Shown here one piece after another: positions 1 through 8,065 of a DNA stretch of 59,534 nt. The stretch lies in assembly GCF_009602465.1 (NCBI RefSeq), contig NZ_WBKP01000019.1:1-59534 (forward strand), given 5' to 3'. Every line of letters starts with the position of its first letter. Positions within the stretch are counted from its first letter, which is position 1. The notes beneath the pieces were generated by a model, which saw nothing but the letters and a program-made list of their open reading frames with translations, was not told the origin of the DNA and searched no databases. The translations under genes were made by a program, and so were the position numbers. This stretch comes from Cumulibacter manganitolerans. Its GTDB lineage: Bacteria > Actinomycetota > Actinomycetes > Mycobacteriales > Antricoccaceae.

Positions 1-1
1 G

Positions 2-397
2 TCGTCCGCCGCCGCACCGCAGCAGCCGGCCGCCCGCAGCGCCGGCACCGGCGGCAGCGGAACCGCGCAGGGCGCTGTGCAGGCGGCCCTGAGCAAGCTG
101 GGCTCGCCCTACGTCTGGGGCGCGGCCGGACCCAACTCCTTCGACTGCTCCGGGCTGACGATGTGGGCCTACGGCCAGGTCGGTGTCTCGCTGCCGCACT
201 CCTCGAGCGCGCAGGCCGCGGCGGGAACCACCGTCCCGTTGTCGTCGCTCGCCCCGGGAGACATCGTGTGGATGCCCGGGCACGTAGGCATGTACATCGG
301 CAACGGCCAGGTCGTGCACGCGCCGACCACGGGGGACGTCGTCAAGGTCGTCGCCCTCTCGTCGATGGGCTGGCAGAAGGGCATCCGCGTCGCGTAG
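2..397 (+). CDS. NlpC/P60 cell-wall peptidase, C-terminal part
   Basis: The frame is open to the left edge, so the gene is truncated at its 5' end. The visible 131 residues begin with an Ala/Gly/Pro-rich linker and then form an NlpC/P60 domain. It has the catalytic Cys in NSFDCSGL (visible residue 49), the His in PGHVGMYIG and the later HAPT. The family cleaves peptidoglycan stem peptides outside the membrane, usually behind a signal peptide, which here would lie outside the window. By position it corresponds to Rv2190c of M. tuberculosis, which also lies near pimB. Function is well supported; length and N-terminus are unknown. Confidence 0.9.
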   Translation, partial: SSAAAPQQPAARSAGTGGSGTAQGAVQAALSKLGSPYVWGAAGPNSFDCSGLTMWAYGQVGVSLPHSSSAQAAAGTTVPLSSLAPGDIVWMPGHVGMYIGNGQVVHAPTTGDVVKVVALSSMGWQKGIRVA

Positions 398-437
398 CCC
401 CCTCCGCCTCCGAGCAGCAGCCACGGCCCTCGCGGCC

Positions 438-1127
438 GTGGCTGATGCCGTCCTGCTCGGGTGCGGGGGACCGGCCCCACGCTCCCGGCCGGCCCCCGCG
501 CCAGGAACGGTGCAGGCGCGCGTCTCCGCGCTGCTTCCCGAGGTGGATGCCCGGCTGCGCACCGGCGGGCCGCCGCCGTCCGTGGTGGCGAACGCCGACG
601 ACCCGGCGATCGCCGGCACCGGGCTGGCCGCGGTCACCGTCGCCGGCACCGGCGGGTCGCGCGCGCGCCTGGTCGTCGACCCGTCCGCGGTGGCCGGGAT
701 GCCGGCGGCTGCTCTCGACGTCCTGGTCGCGCACGAGCTGGTGCACGTGCGGCTGCAGCCGCTGACCGCGCCGTCCGCCCCGTTGTGGATGGCTGAGGGG
801 TTCGCCGACCTGGTCGCGCTCGACGTCACCGGGGCCGACCCGGCGGGGTTCTGGGCCGCGGCGCGCTCGGGCGCCGCGCCGTCCGAGCCGCCCGCCGACG
901 CCGCCTTCCACGCCGCGTCGCCCGCGCGGGACGCCGCGTATGCCCAGGCATGGGCGCTGTGGCGCGTGCTGGCGGACGACGCAGGCATGGCGGCGGCCCG
1001 GGAGATCTACCTGCGGTGTGCCGCGGACCCGGGCGCCTTCGACTCCGCGGTGACGGCGGTGCTCGGCCTCGGCCGTGACGCGGTGCTCAGTACCTGGACG
1101 AGCGCGCTGGAGGCGACGCCCCGATGA
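438..1127 (+). CDS. Putative lipoprotein with HExxH metallopeptidase signature
   Basis: About 229 residues from the GTG at 438. Residues 99-103 read HELVH, followed by E120 in WMAEGFAD, the arrangement of gluzincin (peptidase MA-like) zinc proteases, so a membrane-anchored protease is likely. Residues 6-9 read LLGC, a lipobox, but the GTG leaves only eight residues before the Cys. The same frame continues upstream as an Arg-containing then Ala-rich stretch that looks like the rest of the signal peptide, yet has no ATG, GTG, TTG or CTG. The true start is therefore unresolved. The stop overlaps the pimB start (ATGA), so the two are probably cotranscribed. It occupies the position of Rv2189c. 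Confidence 0.75.
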   Translation: MADAVLLGCGGPAPRSRPAPAPGTVQARVSALLPEVDARLRTGGPPPSVVANADDPAIAGTGLAAVTVAGTGGSRARLVVDPSAVAGMPAAALDVLVAHELVHVRLQPLTAPSAPLWMAEGFADLVALDVTGADPAGFWAAARSGAAPSEPPADAAFHAASPARDAAYAQAWALWRVLADDAGMAAAREIYLRCAADPGAFDSAVTAVLGLGRDAVLSTWTSALEATPR

Positions 1128-2245
1128 AGATCCTGGTCGTCACGAACGACTACCCGCCCCGGCAGGGCGGCATCCAGACCTTCGTCCGAGCGATCGTCGA
1201 CCAGCTGCCGCCGGGGGACGTGACGGTGTTCGCCTCCACCTCAGACGGGGCTTCGGCGTACGACGCCGGCTCGCCGTTCGAGGTCGTGCGGCACCCGACC
1301 GCGATGCTGCTGCCCACGCCGGCGGTCACCCGCGCGGTGGTGGCGACGATGCGGCGGGTGGGCGCGGACCGGGTCTGGTTCGGCGCGGCGGCGCCCCTCG
1401 GTCTGATGGCGCCGCAGCTGCGCCGCGCCGGCGCGCGCAGGCTGGTGGGCTCGACCCACGGGCATGAGACGGGATGGGCGATGTCGCCGGGAACGCGCCA
1501 GGTGCTCCGCCGGATCGCCGCGGGCCTCGACGTCACGACGTACATCACCGACTACACCCGGGCCAGGCTGCACGGCCTGCTGGGGCCGGTCACCGACCTG
1601 CGACGGCTCTCGCCCGGCGTCGACGTCGACCGCTTCACGCCGGCGGTCGACGGCAGCGACCTCCGGGACGCCCTCGGGCTCGCCGGCAAGCAGGTCATCG
1701 GCTGCATCTCCAGGCTGGTCCCGCGCAAGGGCCAGGACGTGCTGGTGGAGGCCATGCCGCGGATCCTGCACCGGCACCCGGACGCCGCACTGCTGCTGGT
1801 CGGTGGCGGCCGGTACGCCGATCACCTGGTGCGCCGCGTCGACCGGCTCGGGCTCGCCGGTCACGTGGTGCTCACCGGGCCCCGCAGCGTCGGCGAGCTG
1901 CCCGCGGCGTACGCCGCCTGCGACGTGTTCGCGATGCCGGCCCGCACCCGGCGGCTGGGCTGGGACGTCGAGGGCCTGGGCATGGTCTACCTGGAGGCGG
2001 CCGCGACGGGCAAGCCGGTGATCGCCGGTGCCTCCGGCGGCGCGCCGGAGGCGGTGCAGGACGGCCGCACCGGTCTCGTGGTGGGTGAGCCGAGCTCGCC
2101 CGAGGCGGTCGCGGCCGCCGTCGTGGAGCTGCTCGACGACCCGGGCCGGGCGTCCGCGATGGGCGCCGCCGGGCGTGAGTGGGTCGTGCGTGACTGGACG
2201 TGGCGCCGGCAGGCCGAGGCGCTGGTGGGCATGCTCGCCGGCTAG
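1124..2245 (+). CDS. pimB: GT4 mannosyltransferase, PimB type
   Basis: A 373-residue GT-B glycosyltransferase. The N-terminus (VTNDYPPRQGGIQTF) is the usual start of the PimB' group, which moves mannose from GDP-mannose to PIM1 at the cytosolic membrane face to make PIM2. Further family marks are SRLVPRKGQDVL in the middle and the GT4 donor-site segment around GMVYLEAAATGKPV near residues 285-300. Length fits the family. It starts inside the stop of the metallopeptidase gene and lies beside fadD15, as in M. tuberculosis (Rv2188c/Rv2187). A close GT4 paralogue with another acceptor cannot be fully excluded. Confidence 0.85.
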   Translation: MKILVVTNDYPPRQGGIQTFVRAIVDQLPPGDVTVFASTSDGASAYDAGSPFEVVRHPTAMLLPTPAVTRAVVATMRRVGADRVWFGAAAPLGLMAPQLRRAGARRLVGSTHGHETGWAMSPGTRQVLRRIAAGLDVTTYITDYTRARLHGLLGPVTDLRRLSPGVDVDRFTPAVDGSDLRDALGLAGKQVIGCISRLVPRKGQDVLVEAMPRILHRHPDAALLLVGGGRYADHLVRRVDRLGLAGHVVLTGPRSVGELPAAYAACDVFAMPARTRRLGWDVEGLGMVYLEAAATGKPVIAGASGGAPEAVQDGRTGLVVGEPSSPEAVAAAVVELLDDPGRASAMGAAGREWVVRDWTWRRQAEALVGMLAG

Positions 2246-4050
2246 GCCGGCGCCTTCGCGCCGGCGTACAGCTCGTCGACGCGGTCGGCGAACTCGTCGA
2301 GCACCACGCGACGCTTGAGCTTCATCGACGGCGTCAGCTGGCCGCCCTCCTCGGTGAAGTCCGTGTCGAGGACGACGAACCTGCGGATCGACTCGGCCCG
2401 GGAGACCGCCTTGTTGGCCGCGTCGACGGCCCGCTGGACGCCCTCGAGCACCACCGGGTTGCTCGCCGCCTCGGCGATCGACAGATCCCGCCGAACCCCG
2501 TGCTCCTCGAGCCAGCCGGGCAGCATGTCGGCGTCCAGCGTGACCAACGCGCCGATGTACGGCCGCTGGTCGCCCACCACGACGCACTGGCTGATCAGCG
2601 GATGCGAGCGCAGCCGGTCCTCCAGCACGGCCGGCGCGACGTTCTTGCCGCCCGCCGTCACGATGATCTCCTTCTTGCGGCCGGTGATCGACAGGTAGCC
2701 CTCGTCGTCGAGACCGGCGAGGTCGCCGGTACGCAGCCACCCGTCCTGCAGGACGGCGTCGGTCTCCGCCGGGTTGTTCCAGTAGCCCTTGAACACGTGC
2801 GGGCCGCGGACCAGCAGCTCGCCGTCGTCGGCCAGGCGCAGGCTGACGCCGGGCAGCGGGCGCCCGACGGTGCCGATGGTGTTCTCGCCCTCGCGATTGA
2901 CGGCGGACACGGGGGAGGTCTCGGTCATGCCGTAGCCCTCGAACACCTCGACCCCGATGCCGCGGAAGAAGTGACCCAGCCGTTCTCCGAGCGGGGCGCC
3001 GCCGGAGACGCACGACGTGCACCGGCCGCCCAGCGCGGCACGCAGCCGGGCGCCGACCAGCCTGTCCAGCACGCCGTGCAGCAGCCGGACCCGCAGCGGG
3101 ATGTGTCCGTCGGACTTGCCGCGCGACCAGGCGATCGCCGTCCTCGCCGCGAGGGCGAAGATCCTGCCCTTGCCCTCGGCGTGCGCCTTCTGCTCCGCGG
3201 AGTTGTAGACCTTCTCGAACACGCGGGGGACGGCGAGCAGGAAGCTCGGGCGGAACTCGACGAGCGAGGTCATCAGCTGCGAGACGTCCGGCTGGTGACC
3301 GATCCGCACCCGTGCGGTGAAGCCGGCGAGCTGGATGATGCGCGCGAACACGTGGGCCAGCGGCAGGAACAGCAGGGTGCTCGACCCGGGCACCAGCATC
3401 CTGTGGAGGTACTCGACGGAGTTCTTGGCGTTGGAGACCAGGTTGCGGTGCGTCAGCCGGCAGCCCTTGGGGCGGCCCGTGCTGCCGCTGGTGTACACGA
3501 TCGTCGCGTCGTCGTCCGCTGGCGTCGCGGCCCGCAGCTGCGCCACCCGCTCGTCCGGGACGTCGGCGCCGAGCGCCGCGACGGTGTCGAGCGCGCCCGC
3601 CTCGATGACCCACGGCTCACCGAGCTCGGGGATCTCGCCGCGGACCTCGGCCAGCCGGGCGGCGAGCTCGGCGTTCTCCACGAAGGCGAAGCGCGCACCG
3701 GAGTCGCCGAGGATCCAGGCGATCTGCTCGGCGCTCGAGGTCTCGTAGACCGGGACGACGACACCGCGCACCGCCTGCACCGCGAAGTCGATGACGCCCC
3801 ACTCGTAGCGGGTGTGGGACATCAGCGCCACCCGGGTGCCGGGCGTGACCCCGGCGGCGATCAGGCCCTTCGCCACGCCCAGGACGTCGCGGGCGAACCG
3901 CGCGTGGTCGACGTCCACCCACCGGCCGTCCGGGCCGAGCCGCGCGAACGCCGCCTCGTGGGGGTGGCTGCCCGCGAGCTCGAAGACCACGTCCGCGACG
4001 TTCACCTGGTCGGGGCACTCGTACAGCGCGGGGACCGAGACTTCTCGCAA
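2242..4050 (-). CDS. fadD15: Long-chain fatty-acid-CoA ligase FadD15-like
   Basis: A 602-residue AMP-forming acyl-CoA synthetase that activates long-chain fatty acids with ATP and CoA. Visible motifs are YTSGSTGRPKGCR (phosphate loop), YGMTETSP, the hinge GRKKEIIVTAGGKNVAP and the C-terminal SMKLKRR lysine region. The frame stays open to 4110, but the start chosen is TTG at 4050: it gives MREVSVPALYE, which matches FadD15 (Rv2187, MREISVPAPF from memory), and has GAGGAG six bases upstream. The gene is convergent with pimB and divergent from the SRPBCC gene. Function is very likely; the natural substrate is not shown. Confidence 0.92.
   Translation of the reverse strand: MREVSVPALYECPDQVNVADVVFELAGSHPHEAAFARLGPDGRWVDVDHARFARDVLGVAKGLIAAGVTPGTRVALMSHTRYEWGVIDFAVQAVRGVVVPVYETSSAEQIAWILGDSGARFAFVENAELAARLAEVRGEIPELGEPWVIEAGALDTVAALGADVPDERVAQLRAATPADDDATIVYTSGSTGRPKGCRLTHRNLVSNAKNSVEYLHRMLVPGSSTLLFLPLAHVFARIIQLAGFTARVRIGHQPDVSQLMTSLVEFRPSFLLAVPRVFEKVYNSAEQKAHAEGKGRIFALAARTAIAWSRGKSDGHIPLRVRLLHGVLDRLVGARLRAALGGRCTSCVSGGAPLGERLGHFFRGIGVEVFEGYGMTETSPVSAVNREGENTIGTVGRPLPGVSLRLADDGELLVRGPHVFKGYWNNPAETDAVLQDGWLRTGDLAGLDDEGYLSITGRKKEIIVTAGGKNVAPAVLEDRLRSHPLISQCVVVGDQRPYIGALVTLDADMLPGWLEEHGVRRDLSIAEAASNPVVLEGVQRAVDAANKAVSRAESIRRFVVLDTDFTEEGGQLTPSMKLKRRVVLDEFADRVDELYAGAKAPA
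2246..2265. terminator. Hairpin between convergent pimB and fadD15
   Basis: Perfect 8-bp arms GCCGGCGC and GCGCCGGC are separated by the tetraloop CTTC directly after the pimB stop. The stop codons of pimB (TAG) and fadD15 (TAG on the other strand) share the tetranucleotide CTAG at 2242-2245, so the hairpin lies inside the last codons of fadD15. There is no T-tract, so it may act only as a weak terminator or 3' barrier for pimB. Confidence 0.4.
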
Positions 4051-4176
4051 CGTGGGCTCCTCGAGGATGCGGCGCGGTGCGGCGAATCGTACTCGCCGGT
4101 CGCACCGCACCGCGGGCTGCCGCGGTGAACCAGCCAGTAGGCTGAGCGGAACGACCGATCCGGAGGAGTGCCCACC

Positions 4177-4617
4177 ATGGTCGAGCAGTCGACACAGGCG
4201 ATCGTGATCGCCGCATCACCTGAGCAGATCATGGAGGTGATCGGTGATTTCAGCGCCTACCCGGAGTGGGCCGGAACAGTGAAGTCGGCCGCCGTGACGC
4301 GCACCGACGAGAACGGCTGGGCCCGGACGGTCGACTTCGTGCTCGATGCGGGCGTCCTGAAGGACCAGTACACCCTCGCCTACGACTGGGACGACTACCC
4401 GACCGCGGTCCGCTGGAGCCTGGTCAAGGGCACCATGCAGAAGGCCCAGGAGGGGTCCTACCTGCTGCACGACCAGGGCGACGGGACGACGAACGTGACC
4501 TACACGTTGGCGGTCGACCTCGCGATCCCGATGATCGGGATGATGAAGCGCAAGGCCGAGAAGGTCATCATGGACACCGCGCTCAAGGAGCTGAAGAAGC
4601 GCGTCGAGTCGCTGTAG
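4177..4617 (+). CDS. SRPBCC (START/polyketide-cyclase-like) family protein
   Basis: 146 residues from the ATG at 4177, preferred over the GTG at 4168 because GGAGGAG (4162-4168) is ideally spaced for the ATG. The sequence resembles Rv2185c: early ASPEQIMEVIGDFSAYPEW, a central LKDQYTLAYDWDDYP, and a C-terminal helix with IPMIGMMKRKAEK. SRPBCC folds bind hydrophobic ligands in a helix-grip cavity. The location next to fadD15 and the lipid acyltransferase suggests a lipid-related role, which is inference. The TAG stop directly abuts the next ATG, so the genes form an operon. Confidence 0.85.
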   Translation: MVEQSTQAIVIAASPEQIMEVIGDFSAYPEWAGTVKSAAVTRTDENGWARTVDFVLDAGVLKDQYTLAYDWDDYPTAVRWSLVKGTMQKAQEGSYLLHDQGDGTTNVTYTLAVDLAIPMIGMMKRKAEKVIMDTALKELKKRVESL

Positions 4618-5418
4618 ATGGCTACCTCGTTGCTCGTCGCAGGCCTCGAGTGCCCGCGCCACCCGGCGGTGCCGATGCCCGCGCGGGTGCTGCGGTGGCC
4701 GGAGGACGCCCCGGCGGTCGTCGAGCGGCAATGGCCCGCGCTCCGCCCGGTCCTGGCCGCGATCACCACGGCGACCGGCGTCGGCCGGGTCAGCATCGAC
4801 GAGGCGGGCGCGCTGCCGCAGGCCCGGGTCGCGGCGCTGATCCTCGAGCTCGCGGCCGTCACGCCCCCGCACCCGGTGGCCGTCATCGCCGAGCCGGGCG
4901 TGCTCACCGACCTCGTCGTGCAGGCGGCGTCCCTGGGGTACGCCGAGGACCGGCTGGCCGGGTTTCCGATCGACGTCCTGACCCGGCTGCATCCCGGGTT
5001 GCGCGGGTTGCCGGCCGCGGTCGAGGTGGGCGCCGTGCTGGCGGCCGCCCGCGCGTGGAGCAGCGCACTGCGGAACCCGGATCGCTGGTCCGCGGTGACG
5101 GAGCCGGGCAGGGCGGGCGAGCGGGCCGCCCGCGTGCTGTCGCTGGCCGGCGTGCGCATCGCCGGGGCCGAGCCTCCCGAGGGAGCGGTGCGCCCGACCG
5201 ACGGCGGGTTCGAGCTGCGCATCTTCGTGCGCGGCATCGTCAAGGAGGGCTTGCGCCTGTCTCGCGCGGACGACCGGCTCCTCGTCGGCATCGACGGCGT
5301 CAGCCTGCCGATCGAGCTGCCGGCGGTGCTGCGCCGCTGCCAGATCGTGCGGGCCACCACCGAGCCCGACGCGCTCGTCGTCACCTTCGTGCCCGACGAG
5401 CGCAGGTGGCCGCGGTGA
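4618..5418 (+). CDS. ArsA-family-like protein lacking a P-loop
   Basis: 266 residues. The last ~70 (from GGFELRIFVRGIVKEGLRLSR to VVTFVPDERRW) look like the Hsp20-like C-terminal domain found behind ArsA/Get3 ATPases in actinobacteria, and the gene stands where M. tuberculosis has the ArsA-like Rv2184c. The N-terminal ~190 residues, however, show no GKGGVGKT-type Walker A and no obvious switch motifs; they are Ala/Leu-rich with a SALRNPDRWSAVTEPGRA segment. It is therefore a degenerate or reduced relative that probably does not hydrolyse ATP. It follows the SRPBCC gene with no gap and overlaps the next gene by four bases. Confidence 0.65.
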   Translation: MATSLLVAGLECPRHPAVPMPARVLRWPEDAPAVVERQWPALRPVLAAITTATGVGRVSIDEAGALPQARVAALILELAAVTPPHPVAVIAEPGVLTDLVVQAASLGYAEDRLAGFPIDVLTRLHPGLRGLPAAVEVGAVLAAARAWSSALRNPDRWSAVTEPGRAGERAARVLSLAGVRIAGAEPPEGAVRPTDGGFELRIFVRGIVKEGLRLSRADDRLLVGIDGVSLPIELPAVLRRCQIVRATTEPDALVVTFVPDERRWPR

Positions 5419-5591
5419 GCGAGGAGCCGGAGGTCGGGTCGCTCGCGGACGAGCTGCGGGCGCTGGCTGCGGCGCTCGCCGACGAGTCGCCGGACGGCGT
5501 GGACGGGCTGCTGGACGCCATCCGGGACAAGCTCGGCGCCACCGGCGCGGACGACGACGAGCCGCCGGTCGAGCGTATCGAGATCACCTGA
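5415..5591 (+). CDS. Small acidic protein, 58 aa, unknown
   Basis: Starts with GTG inside the preceding stop codon (GTGA overlap at 5415-5418). The product is acidic, rich in Ala, Asp and Glu, with a helical LADELRALAAALADE stretch and no Cys or membrane segment. The overlap, the uninterrupted frame and the tight operon position argue that it is real. I do not recognise a family; an accessory partner of the ArsA-like protein is only a guess. Confidence 0.6.
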   Translation: MSEEPEVGSLADELRALAAALADESPDGVDGLLDAIRDKLGATGADDDEPPVERIEIT

Positions 5592-5648
5592 TCCCGGCGC
5601 CGCCCGTGGGGAAGCGGGCGACGGCCGTCGAGCCGTCTCGGCCGCCGG

Positions 5649-6395
5649 TCAGACCCGGGACCCGTCGTCGAACGGGTCCTCGGGATGCTCGCGCAGCTGC
5701 CAGACCAGCCACCCGACGCCGGCACCGAGCAGCAGCACGCCGAGCACCAGCGACGCGGTGCCCGACAGGGGTACCGATCCGGGCGCGAACAGGGCGACGC
5801 AGCCGGCGATCATGAGCAGGATCCCGACGACGACCCGCCGGGTCGGCTTGGGCAGCGGCTCGGGGGGCGGCGGCTCGAAATGGCCCTCGTCGTCCTCGTC
5901 GAGGAGCTCGGGCTGCGCGTCCGCGGGCGCTCGCCACGGCTCGGTGGCGCGGGGCTCGGGGGACCGCGGCGCCGGGTCCACAGGACGGTCGACGTCCGTG
6001 TCGACCTCCGCCGTCGAGGCCCGCGGCTCGGTCCGCTCGACCTCCGAGGGGCCGGCGTCGCGCGGCTCGACAGGATCGCCGAACAAGGAGATCAGCTCCG
6101 CGAACCGGACGTCGACCTCGCTCGCATCGATGGCTATCCGACGTCCCGCGTAGCGGCGGTGCGCCTGGTCGGCCACCTCGGCGGCGCGTGCGTGCAGGTC
6201 CGCGTCGACGAACACCTCGCGGGTCGGAGCGCTGTCGGTCGGCGGAACGGCGGTGTAGCAGGCGATCCCGGCCTCTGCCATCGCCCGCAGCAGCTGTTCG
6301 CACTCGCGGCGGTCGACGCTGCGCAGCTTCTGATAGCGCTGCGCGACGATGCCGTTGTCGTGCTCGGGCGCGGGCTGCGCCGGCGGCGTCGTCAC
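5649..6395 (-). CDS. Membrane protein with acidic/Pro-rich linker
   Basis: 248 residues. The N-terminal ~95 form a soluble domain in which an early segment (CEQLLRAMAEAGIACYTAV) resembles the DUF2007 style of putative signalling domains. A low-complexity Asp/Glu/Pro-rich linker follows (about 100-175), then two hydrophobic helices (VVVGILLMIAGCVALFA and ASLVLGVLLLGAGVGWLVW) near residues 190-235. It is thus anchored by a C-terminal hairpin with the N-terminal domain probably in the cytosol. Five bases separate its start from the stop of the upstream hydrolase gene, so they are likely cotranscribed. Function unknown. Confidence 0.75.
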   Translation of the reverse strand: MTTPPAQPAPEHDNGIVAQRYQKLRSVDRRECEQLLRAMAEAGIACYTAVPPTDSAPTREVFVDADLHARAAEVADQAHRRYAGRRIAIDASEVDVRFAELISLFGDPVEPRDAGPSEVERTEPRASTAEVDTDVDRPVDPAPRSPEPRATEPWRAPADAQPELLDEDDEGHFEPPPPEPLPKPTRRVVVGILLMIAGCVALFAPGSVPLSGTASLVLGVLLLGAGVGWLVWQLREHPEDPFDDGSRV

Positions 6396-6399
6396 CGCG

Positions 6400-7188
6400 T
6401 CACCCCTCGCTGTGGGCGCCGATCCACCGGATCGACTCCTCGAAGATGTACGGCGCGTCGTAGTCGAGCGTCGCGACGTGGAAGGAGCGGTGCAGCAGGC
6501 GGTGGCTGACGTCGCTGCTCGCGACGCCCTCGAGCAGGATCTTCGAGGACACCGCCTCGACGACGTGATCGGTCACCGACTGGAACAGCAGCAACGGGGT
6601 CACGAAGGACGAGAGGTCCGCGCGGGCCACCGCCCAGAGCTCCTGCAGGGAGTAGGCCGCCTTGAGGGGGAGCCGGTCGTAGGCGACCTCCCGCACGCCG
6701 GGCTTCGCGATGTCGCCGGCGATGCCGGGGAACGAGCCGATGAACCGCTGGGCCAGCGGCAGCAGCCGGGCGTCCTTGCGCTGCGTGGCCAGCGACGGGT
6801 TGACCAGGACGGTGCCCACCAGCCGGTCGCCGAGGGACTTCGCGCCGGCGGGGCCGTACTCCTCGGTCAACCGGATGGCCAGGGTGCCGCCCATCGACAG
6901 GCCGGCGAGGACGATCCGCTCGCAGTGCCCGGCGAGCCGCTCGAGGGCGCGCTCCAGCTCGCCGTACCAGTCCTGCCAGCGCGTGCGGTTCATGTCCTGC
7001 CAGCGGGTGCCGTGGCCGGGCAGCCGCGGCACGCTCACCGAGTGGCCGGCGGCGGCGAGCGCCTGCGCCCAGGGCACCATCGAGGCCGGTGCGCCGCTGA
7101 ACCCGTGCGAGAGCAGGACCCCGACCTGCCGCGTCGACGGTGAGTCGCCGATCTGCTCGAAGGGCTCGGCGCCGGCCAGCAAGGTCAT
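6400..7188 (-). CDS. Alpha/beta hydrolase, carboxylesterase/monoacylglycerol lipase type
   Basis: 262 residues from the ATG at 7188, which has a GGGAGC ribosome site; a longer frame to 7287 looks non-coding. The oxyanion motif is LLSHGFSGAP, the nucleophile elbow is GLSMGG, the acid is probably the Asp in FQSVTDHVV, and the His is in HRSFHVATLD. This is the arrangement of bacterial Est30-like carboxylesterases and monoacylglycerol lipases. It lies divergent from the plsC-like gene, so a lipid ester substrate is plausible. No signal peptide; cytosolic. Confidence 0.85.
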   Translation of the reverse strand: MTLLAGAEPFEQIGDSPSTRQVGVLLSHGFSGAPASMVPWAQALAAAGHSVSVPRLPGHGTRWQDMNRTRWQDWYGELERALERLAGHCERIVLAGLSMGGTLAIRLTEEYGPAGAKSLGDRLVGTVLVNPSLATQRKDARLLPLAQRFIGSFPGIAGDIAKPGVREVAYDRLPLKAAYSLQELWAVARADLSSFVTPLLLFQSVTDHVVEAVSSKILLEGVASSDVSHRLLHRSFHVATLDYDAPYIFEESIRWIGAHSEG

Positions 7189-7301
7189 GGCTGCTCCCGT
7201 CGTGTCGCGCGTGCGGTCGCCGGACCGCACGACGTGGTCCGGTGCCCATGATGCCCTAGAGTCGGAACGTTGGCTCCCCACGAGCACCGAAGGCGGAAAC
7301 C

Positions 7302-8060
7302 TTGTTCTACTGGCTGATGAAGTACGTCGCGATGGGACCGCTGCTGCGGTTCTTCGGTCGGCCTACGGTGACCGGGGCGGAGCACATTCCCAAGCGCGGC
7401 GGTGCGCTGATCGCCTCGAACCATCTCGCGGTCGCGGACTCCTTCTACATGCCGCTGATGATCCGGCGGCGGGTGACCTTCCCGGCCAAGCAGGAGTACT
7501 TCACCACGCCGGGGCTCAAGGGCAAGGCCATGAAGTTCTTCTTCTCCGCGGCCGGCCAGGTGCCCATCGACCGCTCCAGCGGGACCGCCGCGCAGGCCGC
7601 GATCAACACCTGCAAGCGGCTGCTGGGCGAGGGCCACCTGGTCGGCATCTATCCCGAGGGCACCCGCTCACCCGACGGCCGGCTGTACCGCGGCAAGACG
7701 GGCGTCGCGCGGATGGCGCTCGAGACGGGCGTTCCGGTGATCCCCGTGGCCATGGTCGGTGTCGAGCAGGTGAACCCGCCGGGGTCGCGACGCTGGCGGC
7801 GAGGCCACATCCGGGTGATCTTCGGTGCACCGCTGACCTTCGACGCCCGCCCCCAGGACTCCGGCAACGCGAGCATCGAGCGGCGGATCACCGACGAGAT
7901 CATGCTGGCGATCAAGCGTCTCTCGGGGCAGGAGTACGTCGACCTGTACGCCGCGAAGGTGAAGACCGTCATGGACCGGACCGGGCACGACGCCGACCGG
8001 GTCGTGCGCGACCTGGTCGCCGCCTCGAAGGCGCCGCAGCGCACGCTCGAAGACGGCTGA
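7302..8060 (+). CDS. 1-acylglycerol-3-phosphate acyltransferase family (PlsC-like)
   Basis: 252 residues. Acyltransferase block I is NHLAVADS (the HX4D motif), block III is PEGTRSPDGRLY, and GVPVIPVAMVG is also present. The start is TTG at 7302 with GAAGG upstream; it gives a FYWLMKYVAMGPLLRFFGRP N-terminus that matches Rv2182c closely. The enzyme transfers fatty acyl groups from acyl-CoA or acyl-ACP to lysophospholipid at the membrane. The next gene starts six bases after its stop. Exact acceptor not proven. Confidence 0.88.
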   Translation: MFYWLMKYVAMGPLLRFFGRPTVTGAEHIPKRGGALIASNHLAVADSFYMPLMIRRRVTFPAKQEYFTTPGLKGKAMKFFFSAAGQVPIDRSSGTAAQAAINTCKRLLGEGHLVGIYPEGTRSPDGRLYRGKTGVARMALETGVPVIPVAMVGVEQVNPPGSRRWRRGHIRVIFGAPLTFDARPQDSGNASIERRITDEIMLAIKRLSGQEYVDLYAAKVKTVMDRTGHDADRVVRDLVAASKAPQRTLEDG

Positions 8061-8065
8061 GCCGG

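Noticed and set aside
1241-3613. Long minus-strand open frame of 790 codons across pimB and fadD15
   Set aside because: Arg/Gly/Pro-rich translation without any domain; it is a shadow frame of GC-rich coding DNA overlapping two clear genes.
2200-4128. 642-codon plus-strand frame antisense to fadD15
   Set aside because: Composition is typical of antisense shadows and the minus strand has full acyl-CoA ligase motifs.
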